The notes beneath the pieces were generated by a model, which ran no database searches, was not told the origin of the DNA, and saw nothing but the letters and a program-made list of their open reading frames with translations. Source: Cucumis sativus (Eukaryota; Streptophyta; Magnoliopsida; Cucurbitales; Cucurbitaceae). From it: a stretch of 64,000 nucleotides of DNA. The stretch spans positions 29,825,498 through 29,889,497 of the forward strand of contig NC_026660.2 in assembly GCF_000004075.3 (NCBI RefSeq), read 5' to 3'. Position 1 is the first letter of the stretch. Each line of letters starts with the position of its first letter. This document shows, piece by piece, positions 1 through 12,439 of the stretch. A program made the translations under genes and the position numbers.

Positions 1-1860
1 TTTAGCCAACTTTCTTACTTCAAATTTGAGATGAAATGTTCTTTTTATCTCAGTGAGATGCTTTGCTAAACTTTATATATATCCAAATTGTTAAACTACT
101 ATTGAATCTATACGAAGAGTATGTTTTGTAGTATACATACACCGTAAAGCTAATATATGTATAGATATAATTTTTTAGAAGGAAATAGAATCGATATTGG
201 AGATAGGAAAGTTCAACTTCTAACATTGAAATTGATAGTATAAATACTATATGAACTAAATTATGTTTCATTCGATTTAGATTGTTTATATAGTTAATAT
301 CGAAGGATATATATATCAAACCTAAACGAGAGGAATTAGATATTTGTAGAATATTTAGTTTGAGGAATAAATTGGGAAAAGATTAGATTACATCAAAATC
401 AAAATGAAGACAAAAGGGTTAGACAAAATGTGTCCATTAGAGTGTTAGGGTTTGCACACATCTCTTGATTGGTAGCGCATGGGAAATGGGTGGTCCTTTG
501 TAAGCCAAAAAAATGGACTTTGGTTATCTCTATATTATAAAGCCGAAGCCGAAGTCCAAGCCCATATCTCTTTCGCCTTTCCAAATCAACCCATCTCTCT
601 ACACACTACATTACCCTAACCCTATTTCTCTGCCTCTCATCTGCTTTCTTCGTAAATGGCCCAAAATAACACTCCATTTTTACAAATATTATATTTTTTT
701 TATAATGAGGTCATTACTTTAATAACCTTCCAATCTCTTTTCAACTTGTATTTTTCAGTTGAAAGTGATTTTTTTTCTTTAAGAATTGTTATACGATAAT
801 GACGGATTCAAGATTAGAGTACAACTTGTGCAAATCTAATATGATAGATTACATTATATCTTTTGTTTAATATAGACTGAGAACACAAATTTATATGATA
901 ATTTTATTATCTATAGTACCCTTTAGAAACATCCGTTTTTTGTTCATTTTTTAAATAAGAAGAATTGGCTTTCACTAGCCTTTGCTCGTTTGTATTTTCA
1001 TTGTATAACTTGTTTGATTTAAATGGATAGAAGTATTGTAATACACAAGTGCATCCAAATTCAAAGAAAGTAAAAGGCAATAAAAAAGAGTAATATCCAT
1101 AAATATTTGTTGCAGTACGAATTAGGAGTGTAACAAAAGTTCAAGAAGCAGATATTTTGATTGAGTCCAAATTGATCTGTTGGCTTCGTTCAGTTTTAAT
1201 TGTATTTGAAGAAAACAAAAACTTGCTAATTTGATTCGACTTATGTATACCCTTGAACAAAATATACACCGACTATTACTTTAACTATTTTATTATTTTG
1301 GATGGGTGTGGATCAAATTATTACTTATATTAAAAGTGCATGTATATTTGTTATATTAAAGAAAAGAAACAAAAGATCTAAATTTTACTCCACCAAGAGC
1401 AACCAAATTTTATAATCCCGATGGGTTTGAATTGATTTTTAATTGACATGAAAACAAAGAAGATCGAATTGAGTATCACCTCTATCTCTAGTATGAATAA
1501 TAAGATTGAATCTCAAACTTTGTGAGATCGACAGTACTAGAGGGTTTAGAAATCTTCGAATAACTCAAAGTTTCCACAACTTTCAGGAAATTCACATTCT
1601 AATTAACATACTTTGAAGGGGAAAAAGATATGAGATCCAATGGTTGAGAAGTAGAAAAAGAGAATTAAAAAGGGGAAATTGCATAAGTTTTGAGGTAAGA
1701 TTGATGGTGAGGTTTTTAAAGGTAAAGAATTAGGAATGTCGTAGCGTTTACCAACTGATTGAAACAATCACAAACCATTGCCGTCCCTATCGCCTTTCTA
1801 CTACAAAGAAATATATATATATATATTATTTATAACAATTATTTGTTTATTTGTTTTTGT
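1..1860. other. gene-free upstream region
   Basis: AT-rich DNA with only short ORFs that resemble nothing I know and have no splice context. It holds an (AT)8 tract at 1811-1826. The last few hundred bases are the likely promoter side of the subtilase gene. A slightly more GC-rich patch around 480-640 contains C/T-rich stretches that could be leader sequence of something outside the window, but no coding frame supports that. Confidence 0.5.
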
Positions 1861-1867
1861 TGCCGCA

Positions 1868-1875
1868 TATATAAA
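1868..1875 (+). promoter_or_regulatory. putative TATA box of the subtilase gene
   Basis: TATATAAA lies 54 nt before the chosen ATG at 1929. Plant transcription usually starts about 30 nt after a TATA box, so this would leave a short leader of roughly 25-30 nt. The assignment rests only on motif and position, and the region is generally rich in TA. Confidence 0.4.
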
Positions 1876-1928
1876 ATCCCCATATTGAACAACAAAATTA
1901 AGAAGAAGAAAAGTTTCAAAATTCGGAA

Positions 1929-2740
1929 ATGGAGAAATCGAGTTTCTTATGCCATTGCCGTCTCCTCCTCCTCCTCCTCCTCCTCCTTATCGGCCTTTTC
2001 ATTCAACAAGCAGCCTCTTCTTCCAACAATCAAAAAAAGGTCCAATTTCTTAATTCTCTCTCCCTATCTATATATATATTTTTTAAGAAAAAAAGTGACA
2101 GTATATATATATGTATATATATAAATATATACAATTAAGTAATTAATTAATAAGTATTAATTATAGGCTTACATTGTTTACTTTGGGGAGCACCATGGAG
2201 AAAAGAGTATAGAAGAGATAAAAGAAAGACACCATTCATATTTGATGTATGTAAAAGAGAGCGAAGAAGATGCAAAATCTTGTCTTCTTTACAATTACAA
2301 ACATTCCATCAATGCCTTTGCTGCAATTCTTACTCCTCAGCAAGCCTCCAAACTTTCAGGTTTTTCTTTTATTTTTTTAAAATAATAATAATAATAGAAT
2401 AATATGTAATTAATTAATTAACTTTGAATTTAATTATATGGCAGACTTGGATGAAGTGGTGAGTGTGATAGAGAGTAAAAAGTATAGGATGGAGACAACA
2501 AGGTCATGGGAGTTCTCAGGGGTTGAAGAAGACAAACCCACCATTAATGACTTGGTTTCTAGAGCTAACTATGGAAAAGATGTTGTCATTGGAATGCTCG
2601 ACAGTGGTAAGTAAATTCCTTCTTTTTTTACAATTTAATTATTTCCCTTCATCCTAATTAATTCAAATTATTATTCACTATTTCACATGTGATTTTCCCT
2701 TTATCTAGAATGTTTTTGTAAATTAGACAGACATACATAA

Positions 2741-2793
<53 letters not shown>

Positions 2794-5700
2794 TGTTATT
2801 ATTGAATTGAAGTGCATGTGAAGAGAGAGAGAGAGAGATGATATATATATGGTGAGGTTGGATTTTGAATATTGTTTCTCTCTTGATATTTGATTATATG
2901 TATGAGGTGTGTGGCCAAAGTCCAAAAGCTTCAGTGATAAAGGGATGGGACCCATTCCAAAATCATGGAAAGGAATCTGCCAAACAGGACCTGCCTTCCA
3001 ATCTGCTCATTGTAATAGGTACATTTCTCTCTTACCTTATTTCTAAATTAAAAACCTTTTCTTTTAGATTTTTAACTTAGTTTTTGAAAATACTGGTAAA
3101 AATTTGATAACGAAACAATAAGTTTAGATGCAATGCCGTGTTTATAGCCTTAGTTTTAGAGGAAGTTACATCTTATGAGTTTAATATTTAAAAACAAAAC
3201 AAGTAAAAACGGAATGGAACCTAAATGGTTACTAAGTAGAAGATAAAACAGAAAGGGAGGTATATCAGGTAATTTTAAAGAGCAATCCGAAACGAAAAAT
3301 AGAAATGGAGATGAAATAAACTTCACCACACCACTTGCTTAAACTTTGGAATTGACAGGCATAAGTACACACACTTGCAGGCCCCAGCAGCCAATTGGTT
3401 GCCACCACCGAAGGCTGTTGGTAGCCTGCAGCAGCTGCTATACAGAGTATTGGATTATTATCCCAACTTTTTAACAAAGTTTTGTGGTTAACTTTGTGTG
3501 TGTGTGTGTGTTCTATGTTCAGTTATTGCCCTTTACCTTTTCCCACTCTCCATATCAAACAAGTTTTAGTGTGTTTTTTCTTTTTCTTTTTTTCCTTTCT
3601 CACATCATTTTGGAAATCTCATCAAACCCATGGCCATGCATCTTCTGAATCTCTCTCTCTTTCTCTCTATCTTCCCTCCCACTAACTTTTCCTACTATAT
3701 TGGAATTGACTACCACTTTCTTTCCCCCCCCCCCCCCCTTTCCAACACACTTTTTAAGATTTACCATTTGATATTTAAATTCTATGATGTGATCAAAATA
3801 AAAACAATACAAATGGTCTAGAAAGTAATAATTTAATGCATGTCACAGCCAAACGAACCCATGATATATATATAATTTCTTAGTTTTCATAATTGCACTT
3901 ATCATGTTTTTCTTTCTTGTCGTTTTGCTTTTAATTAATATTCGATCAAATGTTGCTTTCAAATAAAGTTGAACTTTTGTAGGTAAATTTTGAGTTAAAA
4001 GGCTCTCCTTTTTTTATACAGGTTGAGTATTATTCACACTAATATCGGTATCCAAATGTAAAGTTTGTTGCAAATTAAATTACAATTTAACATTTTGAAT
4101 ATAACACAACTTGCTCTACCAGTTTGACCATTTAGGGATAGGGGGACAAAAGCCAATAATAGGTTACCTTCACATCCTTTGTCCTCCTCTCAATTCTTTC
4201 TAAAATAATAGAATAATTCCAAAAGTTTCTATTAGATTTATTCGAATGATTCTTTACCTCTTTAATCCGTCGTATGTAATGAAACACTCGAGACCATTTT
4301 TAAGTTATGGATGAAATGTTCAATTACCAACTTTTATGTGTCACAGCAATTTTTAACCATAAGAAAAATAACTACATGAATATAATCAAGATTAAATTAT
4401 AATAAGTTGATATACATATACAATTTAACTTATAATTAACCATCTTAATTGTGGTGGTGAATTTTCAGGAAGATAATTGGAGCTCGATATTACCTAAAGG
4501 GATACGAGCATCACTTCGGCCGTTTAAATAAAACGGCGGACTACCGATCACCCTGCGACAAGGACGGCCATGGATCTCACACAGCCTCCATCGCCGGCGG
4601 CCGGAGGGTATACAACGTGTCGGCCTTTGGTGGCGTTGCTTGGGGCACGGCCTCCGGCGGTGCCCCATGGGCCCGCCTTGCAATTTACAAAGTTTGTTGG
4701 GCCATTCCCAACCAAATGAAAGCTTTAGGAAACGTTTGTTTCGACACCGACATGTTGGCTGCCATGGACGACGCCATCGCCGATGGTGTCGACGTTCTCA
4801 GCTTGTCTATTGGAAAATCGGAACCGTACAATTACACGGATGACGGAATGGCTATAGGAGCTCTGCACGCGGTTAAAAAAGACATTGTTGTGTCTTGTAG
4901 TGCTGGGAATTATGGACCTACGCCGTCGGCGTTGTCTAATGTCGCGCCGTGGATTATCACTGTTGGAGCTAGCACTGTGGATCGGGAATTTTATTCTCCG
5001 GTCATTCTCGGTAATGGGTTGAAGATTAAGGTAATCTTCAGTTATGTTCTTAAGTCACAAATTTTATTCTTTAATGTGTATTATTAGTTTAATGATAATT
5101 TGGTGAATCACAATGGAAAAAGGATACTTTATATATATCCATAATTTTTTTTTTTTGGCACTTGGGGAATTTGTGCTTACACTTTGTTTGAGTTACAAGG
5201 CTATATGATGCACTTTAGTATTGTGTTTTGAATTTCTTTAGATAGGAAATCTATTGAAAAAATAATAATAATCTTTGTATTATTTAAGAGTGTGAGTTAT
5301 ATATGTGTGTTATCCCACTATAGAATTATTCAATTTACTGTTAGTATAATTATTTAAAGTTAAATTAAAATTGGAGGTTGCCATAGTATAGTTAAAGAAT
5401 TAATATTGGACTGGGTGTAATAATAGGGATTGTCAGTGGCTCCATCGAAGTTGGAGAGGAAGAAGATGTATCCATTAGTGTATGCTGGAGATATAATGAA
5501 CCCTCATGCACCTCGAAACCAATCTGGGTACCTATTTTATTTTCTATATTTCATTCTTTTTCTCTTTTCTTTTTCAACTTACTACCAAATTAATTCATTC
5601 ATTTGTTTTCCTTCAAATCTTTATAGGTAGAATTATATATGTTTGAAAGGTAATATATATAAAATGAGAGAAATGTGTTCTGTGGCAGGCTATGTGTGGC

Positions 5701-7181
5701 AGGCTCGCTTTCACATGAGAAAGCCAAAGGAAAAATAGTGTTATGCTTTAGAGGTGAAGGAATCAGCCGATTCGCAGGCAGCCTCGAAGTTCAAAGATCG
5801 GGTGGCGCCGGAATGATACTCGGAAACGTGCCAGCGGTAGGACGAAGGCCCCACGCCGATCCCCATTTTGTTCCCGCCACCGCCGTGTCTTACGAAGATG
5901 CAAATATAATCCTCAAATATATAAAATCTCGCAAAAATCCAACTGCAACTATTGTTCCACCTGTCACTATCTACGGCTCCAGGCCCGCGCCGGCCATGGC
6001 CAACTTCTCAAGTCGAGGTCCAAACCCTATCGACCCTCATTTTCTTAAGGTAATCTTTTCTTGACAATTCCCCTTTAAAATACTTTGATCTCTACAAACT
6101 TTTTTTTTTTTTTTGGTATTTTCAATTTTATTTTTATGTTCCCTCTAGCTTTTGATCTCTAGACACATTTTTCTTATTTACTTGCTATTTAAATGAAATG
6201 GAGTTGGGGTATAATGGGATGCTATCAAAGTGGCAACTTAAGTTGGAATTTTTTAGTGTACCCAACCCAAGTGATCGTATCTTTCTTAGTTTCGTATTAG
6301 ACAATCAGAATGATTATCTATTTTTGTGCACACAATTTAAAGATGATTGTAGAGAGACAAAATGAAAAGGAGTTTTCTGAGATATGTTGAATTAATGGAT
6401 ATTGCAGCCGGACATAACAGCTCCGGGAGTGGACATATTAGCAGCATGGTCCGAACAAGATTCCCCAACTAAACTCCCTAAATACTTAGACCCTCGTATC
6501 GTCCAATACAATCTCTACTCCGGCACTTCCATGTCTTGTCCCCACGTCTCCGCCGCCGCCGCCCTCCTCCGTGCCATCCACCCTACATGGTCCCAAGCCG
6601 CCATCCGCTCCGCCCTCATGACCACCTCCACCACCAACAATAAATACGGCCAACCCATCACCGACGACTCCACCCTCGACAACTCCCCCGCCACCCCTTT
6701 CTCCTTCGGCTCCGGCCACTTCCGTCCCTCCAAGGCTGCCGACCCCGGCCTCGTCTACGACTCCAATTACACCGATTACCTCCATTACCTGTGCGGCCTC
6801 AAAATGAACTCCATTGACCCTTCCTTCAAGTGCCCTCCACGTGCTCTCCATCCCCATGACCTGAATTACCCTTCCATTGCCGTCCCTCAACTCAGAAACG
6901 TCGTGAGGATCAAAAGGACGGTTACTAATGTGGGCGGCGGAGGTAAAAATGTATACTTTTTTAAGAGCGAAGCGCCGCGGGGTGTGGCGGTGAGTGCTTC
7001 TCCAAATATATTGTATTTCAATAGAGTTGGGGAGAGGAAAAAATTTACAATTACTATTAGTAGAAAAGTAAATAATAACAATAGAAGTAGTAAAAAAGGC
7101 GAAGATTACTCTTTTGGTTGGTTTGCTTGGAGTGATGGGATTCACTATGTTAGAAGCCCAATTGCAGTTTCTTCTACTTAA
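1929..7181 (+). CDS. subtilisin-like serine protease, SBT5.6-like
   Basis: Secreted S8A subtilase, joined from eight exons: 1929-2039, 2167-2359, 2445-2606, 2907-3018, 4469-5030, 5427-5527, 5689-6049, 6408-7181 (791 aa). All introns are GT-AG and all phases agree. In order: signal peptide with a long Leu run (about 1-30), I9 propeptide starting [11 protein letters not shown], catalytic domain with Asp154 (MLDSG), His227 (GHGSH), oxyanion Asn340 (SAGN) and Ser575 (GTSMSCPH), an inserted PA-like segment (about 385-510), and a C-terminal fibronectin-III-like domain ending SPIAVSST. The propeptide and the wording around [16 protein letters not shown] match the SBT5.6 branch as I remember it. Probably cell-wall or apoplastic; the substrate cannot be told from sequence. 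Odd points: WPKS where most family members have WPES, and a 1450-nt intron 4 with a poly-C run. The full triad argues that it is active. Confidence 0.94.
2745..2790. repeat. (TA)n microsatellite in subtilase intron 3
   Basis: Uninterrupted alternating A/T of about 46 bp, inside the intron between exons 3 and 4 of the subtilase gene. Likely length-polymorphic. Confidence 0.9.
3724..3738 (+). repeat. poly-C run in subtilase intron 4
   Basis: Fifteen consecutive C on the + strand within the long fourth intron. Homopolymers of this kind often carry length errors or polymorphism. Confidence 0.85.
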
Positions 7182-8801
7182 TTTTTTCCCCATATTATAG
7201 ATAATAAACAATTTAGTAATATTTATAATATCTTATATATTTTATCCTCTTTTTTTTTTCTTATCTATTTTTAATTACAAATGAATATTCACTTTTGTCA
7301 TAATTCATAAATTTTATCAAACAAGTTATCTCTAATGCAATTTATTCTCTAAAGTTTAATAGATGTACATTAAACTTAGGTGCAGCCTCAACAGAAAATG
7401 GCCAATAATCCAATATTGACTTTGCCAATTTGTGGATGGCATGAGTCCAAGTGTACAACAGCGCCAAACCTCTAATCTTTACATAAAAATCTGTTGTTTT
7501 AATTCGCTTCAATTAACTTTATTTCATACTCACTTATAAATGGCCCAAACAACTATGGGTTGAAATCTACAACATATTTGGTACAATGCTACAAATATAT
7601 GCCTAATTATACGTTTACCTAAAAATGTATGAAAGCTCTACATAATAGTGCAATTCATGGGACCATGTGCTTTAAGAAAACTGCACAAAACTGACTTAGG
7701 TATATATAGATATTATTTTATACATCATCAATCAAAATAAGACTTAACTTCCACATATACAAACAAACCAATTATGTTCACACTCATAAAGTTATATTTT
7801 GAAAAAAAAATTCCAACTCCACTTGCACTAAGTAATTGTTGTATCTCATTTTTTAATTGCTTTTCTCAAAGTCTAAAGACATTGTTTGGTACATAAAAAC
7901 TGCTAAATTGGATCAGCTACTCGTGTCATTGATGTTTAATTATTATACACCTAAAATATTTTCAATGTGAAATGATATGTTTTGATAATTTTAGGAGTTG
8001 TAATAAATAACTAGAGTTAATATCAAACCCACCCCAACCTAATTTAGATCAACAATGTATATAAACTTTTATCATTTATTTTGAATAAAACGTTCTTTTA
8101 AGGTTTGATATTAATTTGCTTATTAGAATATATACCCTAATCCCTAAATAGCTAATGTGGACAAATCTGAAGTAATTGATTGGATACAAAATTCATTTCA
8201 GTTATCCAATAAATTTGTTAATTTAAAATTGTTGAATATGGCATAGTTTTTTTCTGTTATTTTCTTTAGAGGAAGCTGAGAATGAGATTAAGATCAGTCG
8301 ATCTAATACCCATATTGCCACACCACACCTATCCCCTCCCCCCCCCCCCCCCCCCCCCCCCCTCAACTTCAGTTTCACTTAAAAAGAAAAGAAAAAACTT
8401 GAGCACATATCATATCCTATGATACATCTATCTCACATGCTTCTCATCTCTCTCCTACATAAAATAAAATTATTCAACCACCAAACTGCTGCCTATTTTC
8501 CACAGAATGGCTTAATTGTCAGATCTCCCAGTTAAATATACAAATTTATCTCTTAAGAAAGCAAACTCTGATCTCCTGACTTCAGTAGGACAAGCTAGTT
8601 CTATCTATTTGATCTCAAGCTATCTAGCTAGGCAAAGGCAAGGCATCTACCTGCATTGTGTTTTTTTAATATGTGATTGACAAAACCCAATCTTAAAATA
8701 TTAAGATTTAAATTAAATAAATAAAAAACTGATATTTTACTTACAAAGAAATCATATTTAAGAGAACAAAGAGATGATTGGGGGGGGGGAGGATTTATCG
8801 T
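7182..8801. other. intergenic region with a long poly-C tract
   Basis: No gene seen. The first part is the 3' flank of the subtilase gene. It contains a 25-base C run (8338-8362) and a 10-base G run (8780-8789). The stretch 8470-8660 is less AT-rich than its surroundings but has no open frame of note. Confidence 0.5.
8338..8362 (+). repeat. 25-base poly-C tract
   Basis: Uninterrupted C run, preceded by CCCCT. The true length is uncertain because sequencing and assembly handle such tracts poorly. A G10 run follows about 420 nt downstream on the same strand. Confidence 0.85.
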
Positions 8802-9107
8802 TTAAGCGAGGTATGGGGTGACGTGTGGGGTAATGAGTGGCTTGTCGTATTCGAAAACCATTTTTTTCTGCTTCGGGAATTGGTAAACTTTATTCTTCTC
8901 CAAATAAATTATAATTAACATAACATAATCAAACTCGATTTTTGACGCGGCGCATGAGCCGACGGATGCGGCTAATCTTAGCTTTAGGAATACGCTTTAC
9001 GACTTTTGGACTTTTCGAGATTCCCAATGTAATCATTGTACCCAATATTCCTCTTCCGGCTCCACTCGGCGTCTCTTCGGCTTCATTTTCTAATCCTTTT
9101 ATTAAGG
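8802..9107 (-). CDS. candidate small basic protein, unrecognised
   Basis: Not recognised as any family. On the minus strand the interval 8938-9107 is open, richer in GC than its surroundings, and encodes a basic tail with ISRIRRLMRRVKNR. A GT follows at 8936-8937. A second open stretch from 8866 down to a stop at 8802-8804 reads KKMVFEYDKPLITPHVTPYLA's last 19 residues, MVFEYDKPLITPHVTPYLA, and is preceded by an AG. Splicing the two would need a short intron of about 70 nt with a weak donor. The ORF can be extended upstream to an ATG at 9345, but that part is AT-rich and does not look coding, so the true 5' end is unknown. It could equally be a gene relic. Evidence is composition plus open frame only. 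Confidence 0.2.
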
Positions 9108-9345
9108 AATAATTAGTATTCTGTTTCCTCACGTAATTCCAGCTTATTATCGCCAAATGAAATTTGTATACATCAATATATATAGACTTTGGTAAAATTA
9201 TATTGTTATTTCTTAGCTTTTCATTTGAATTTACGTAATCAATGAGTATGGGAGTGGTGGAATTTCTCTCTTTGTTTTTTAATTTTACAATTATGTACAT
9301 AATAATACACTTGGATTCCACTTTATACAGCCACCATTTTGTCAT

Positions 9346-11174
9346 TTACAAGTCTAAGGTGTTTTCTATTTTTTTATATATTGCTTCTCATGGTAAATAA
9401 AATAAAACATCTACTTATTAAAATATCATCTTAAACTACAATTAGGTGTAGTAATGAATAATGTTAAAACAAGGTTAGCTAGCTTAATGACATTTATATA
9501 CCTCGAGTATCAAATTTGTTTTTATTGTATTCTTACAATTAATTTGTGTTAGAATTTTAATATTATCCTGTTGTTCATAGTTTATTTATTAACTTCTCTC
9601 GACACAAACTATGTGAATAGTGATGATCATCAAAAGAAACTGTGATACTTTGGATTTAAATAACAAAAGAATTTTGTGTTGATAGACCAACTTTATATGT
9701 CACGGTAAGTATTTTGAATTAAACTAAAATAATTTATATATATATATATATAGTTCATTTAAATGGTGCCACTAAAAAATAGGCCTTTAACATGATTTTA
9801 CAATTCCAACCAAAAAAAAAATTAAAACACAAAACTTGGATTAGTTTATATTCAGCAAAAAAGCATCTTACTTATTGACTAATCTCTTTTAAAAGCATAA
9901 CCCAAGGATAAATTAGACAAGTAATTGACAAAGACTTTCTCATGAGTCATTAACAAAAATTTATCCTACACATCAAATCCTAAAAGATAATGAAAGAAGA
10001 TTTAGTTTGTTGGAATTAAAAAATTGGAAGGTAATCTACTAATAATCACAACATTAACTAATTTGGTCATGGAAAAGGTCAAGGAGATTTCGAAGAAAAT
10101 GCTATAGAATTGTATATATGGAAGATTAATATTATTTTATCTAAAGAGAAAGTGATTAAGCTCATCCGATATATACATTGAATGACAATAATAATCAAAG
10201 AAGTTAAGTATTAAAAAACTAAATAATAACATGCACCCTTAAAGGAAACAGAAATTAAATTATAAATTAGAAGTAGGTTAGTAAACCATTTTAATTAGCC
10301 AAAGTCAACGTTAAATTTCCCCATTCTTACGCAACCAAGCTGTCTTCTGCAGCCTACTCATCCTAAAATCAAAATCCCAATGTCACACCTCAATAATATA
10401 TATAAACCCACTCTAATCAAGTCTTGAAATTGTATGATCTTGTTCATATTTGTCATGAACCGTCTTAATCTTTTTTCTTTTTACTTAAAAAGGTCTCGTG
10501 CCATTTGAAATAGCGTACTCACTGTTTTCTTTATTTTGAAGATATGTAAAAGTATTAGTTACATCAAGAACAACTAATTCACTTATAATTGACATATAAT
10601 TGGAGTAGAAAATACTTCTTTAATAATTGTAATGATAATTGCACAAAACTTGTGCTAATATAAATGTTAGGGTGTTGTCGCATGAACTCAATATATTAAT
10701 AACTTGGATATGTCAAGTCTATAAATTAAACCCGTTGATGCATTTATTTGTTGAAAAATTATATTGAACTGCATTGGAAGTGTATGGATATCAAAGTTTA
10801 AATTCAATATATCTTGAAAACCTAACAAATATGAAAACAAAATATTTATAATTAACTATAAAGTAAATGAGCATTGCATAACAGTTTGAACTCATGATCT
10901 TCACTGACTAATTCAATACCATGTTTTTAATCATATATATGATTTAGAATTAGATCTATACATCAACCAAACATTGTGTTGATACCGAGGAGGGGAAAGA
11001 AAGTTAGGGAAAGAAGAAGAAGGGGAGAAAAAAAAGAGATGATGTCATAATCTTTGCCTTTTCAATGACGCTATTTCATTAACACATTTCCATCCAAACT
11101 CTCCCATCTCCACCATTTTAAAGATTCTCCTCTTTATTTAAAAAAATATTTTTTCTCTCATCCTACAAAATTCC
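9346..11174. other. intergenic region, AT-rich
   Basis: No gene seen. It contains a (TA)n tract at about 9735-9752. Around 10890-10930 the reverse strand resembles degenerate tRNA-related or retroelement priming sequence, too weak to call. The right end is the promoter side of the S40-type gene. Confidence 0.45.
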
Positions 11175-11180
11175 TATAAA
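11175..11180 (+). promoter_or_regulatory. putative TATA box of the S40-type gene
   Basis: TATAAA in the context CCTATAAAAACCC, 112 nt before the ATG at 11287. This leaves a C/T-rich leader of about 80 nt, a normal arrangement for a plant gene. Confidence 0.6.
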
Positions 11181-11286
11181 AACCCATTCCATTTCTCATT
11201 CCCTATCCAATTTATTCACACGCTAAACCCATTCTTTCAATCTCCTCTCAATTTTTACTCATTTCCATTATCATCGTTCCCTAGCT

Positions 11287-11748
11287 ATGGCCGAAGAATT
11301 CCACGAATCCGACATCATATTCGCCGACCACCACCACCACTACCGCCGCCGTCGCCGACGCTTTTTCCACCCATCACTCGACTTCGCCCAAATCCTCCTC
11401 ACAACTACTCATCGGAACACCAGAAACAACACCAACGATGACAGCGACAGCGACAGCGATCGAAACCATCACCACCACCACAACAACAGCAAAGATTTCG
11501 CTGCCTCTCTCCCAGTTAAAATCCCAGAAACCGTTTTCCGTTACAGTTCCGATATGGAGGAGCTGGATGAGGAATGGAACAGTGAAGACAATAACAATAT
11601 AGTACCGCCCCACGTCATCATAGGGCAGCGCCTGTCTGGAAAAATGGCGTTCTCCGTACGCTCCGGCAACGGTAGGACGCTTAAAGGAAGAGATTTAAGT
11701 GAAGTTCGAAATTCTATTCTGAGAATGACCGGATTCCTTGAAACCTGA
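11287..11748 (+). CDS. S40/DUF584 senescence-regulator family protein
   Basis: Intronless, 153 aa, ATG in a good context (GCTATGGCC). The C-terminal half carries the family core: VPPHVIIGQRLSG, then SVRSGNGRTLKGRDLSEVRNSILRMTGF in broken form (residues about 105-150). DUF584/S40 proteins are small plant proteins linked to leaf senescence and stress and are often nuclear; their molecular activity is not well defined. The N-terminal half is low complexity: a His run (about 16-19), an Arg run (about 21-26), an alternating Asp/Ser stretch and a second His run, all typical of the family's variable N-terminus. The length fits the family. It is immediately followed by C-rich and A-rich runs in the 3' UTR. 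Confidence 0.9.
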   Translation: MAEEFHESDIIFADHHHHYRRRRRRFFHPSLDFAQILLTTTHRNTRNNTNDDSDSDSDRNHHHHHNNSKDFAASLPVKIPETVFRYSSDMEELDEEWNSEDNNNIVPPHVIIGQRLSGKMAFSVRSGNGRTLKGRDLSEVRNSILRMTGFLET

Positions 11749-12385
11749 CCCCCCTCCCCCCCAAAAAAAAAAAATCCAATTCAATATTTGTGAAAAACAA
11801 AACGATTAGATTTATTAATCAAAATGGAACCCATTTTTCTTCATTTTGTGTCTCTCTTTCCTTGAGATGGAAATTGGAATTAGGATTCTAATGTAACAGA
11901 AGAGGGAGATTTGTGATTATTTTAATGTTTTTCCTTCTTTTTTCCCCTTTTGTTTTTGTTATACAATAATGGATCAATCAAATATATTTTCTAAAGTATA
12001 AAAATCAATCAAATCTCCATTAAAGTGTTTATATTATTATTAGGATTGTGTCCTTTTTTGGGATAAAAAAAGAGTAAAATTTGTAAGCAAATGACAAAGT
12101 TGATGAATTATTTTTTTCATGGGAAAAGAAGGGGAGTAATTAATTAGAAGGAGTTGCATGTTTAGAGATTGGGTGGAAGTTCAGAATTATTTAGAGGATA
12201 GATATATTAATTAAATTTTTGTTGGGAGTATTGATTGATTATTAAAGAAAAGAATGTAATATTAAAAAATAGTAAATGGGGGTTTTTTGGACAGTCCCAA
12301 CATCACCAGCTACGATTTCACGAGAGCATAGAAAGAGAGATCCACAACACAACATGTTTCATTATTACTTCCTCTTTTTCACTCA

Positions 12386-12439
12386 ATATATATATATATA
12401 TATATATATATTTCACTCAATATATATATATATATATAT
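12386..12439. repeat. paired (TA)n tracts
   Basis: Two TA tracts (12386-12410 and 12420-12439), each directly preceded by TTCACTCAA. The shared leader shows that flank and tract were duplicated together. Confidence 0.85.

Noticed and set aside
6486-7211. 241-codon minus-strand ORF opposite the last subtilase exon
   Set aside because: The + strand carries the catalytic Ser motif and the conserved C-terminal domain. The antisense frame is Gly/Val-rich shadow produced by GC-rich third positions.
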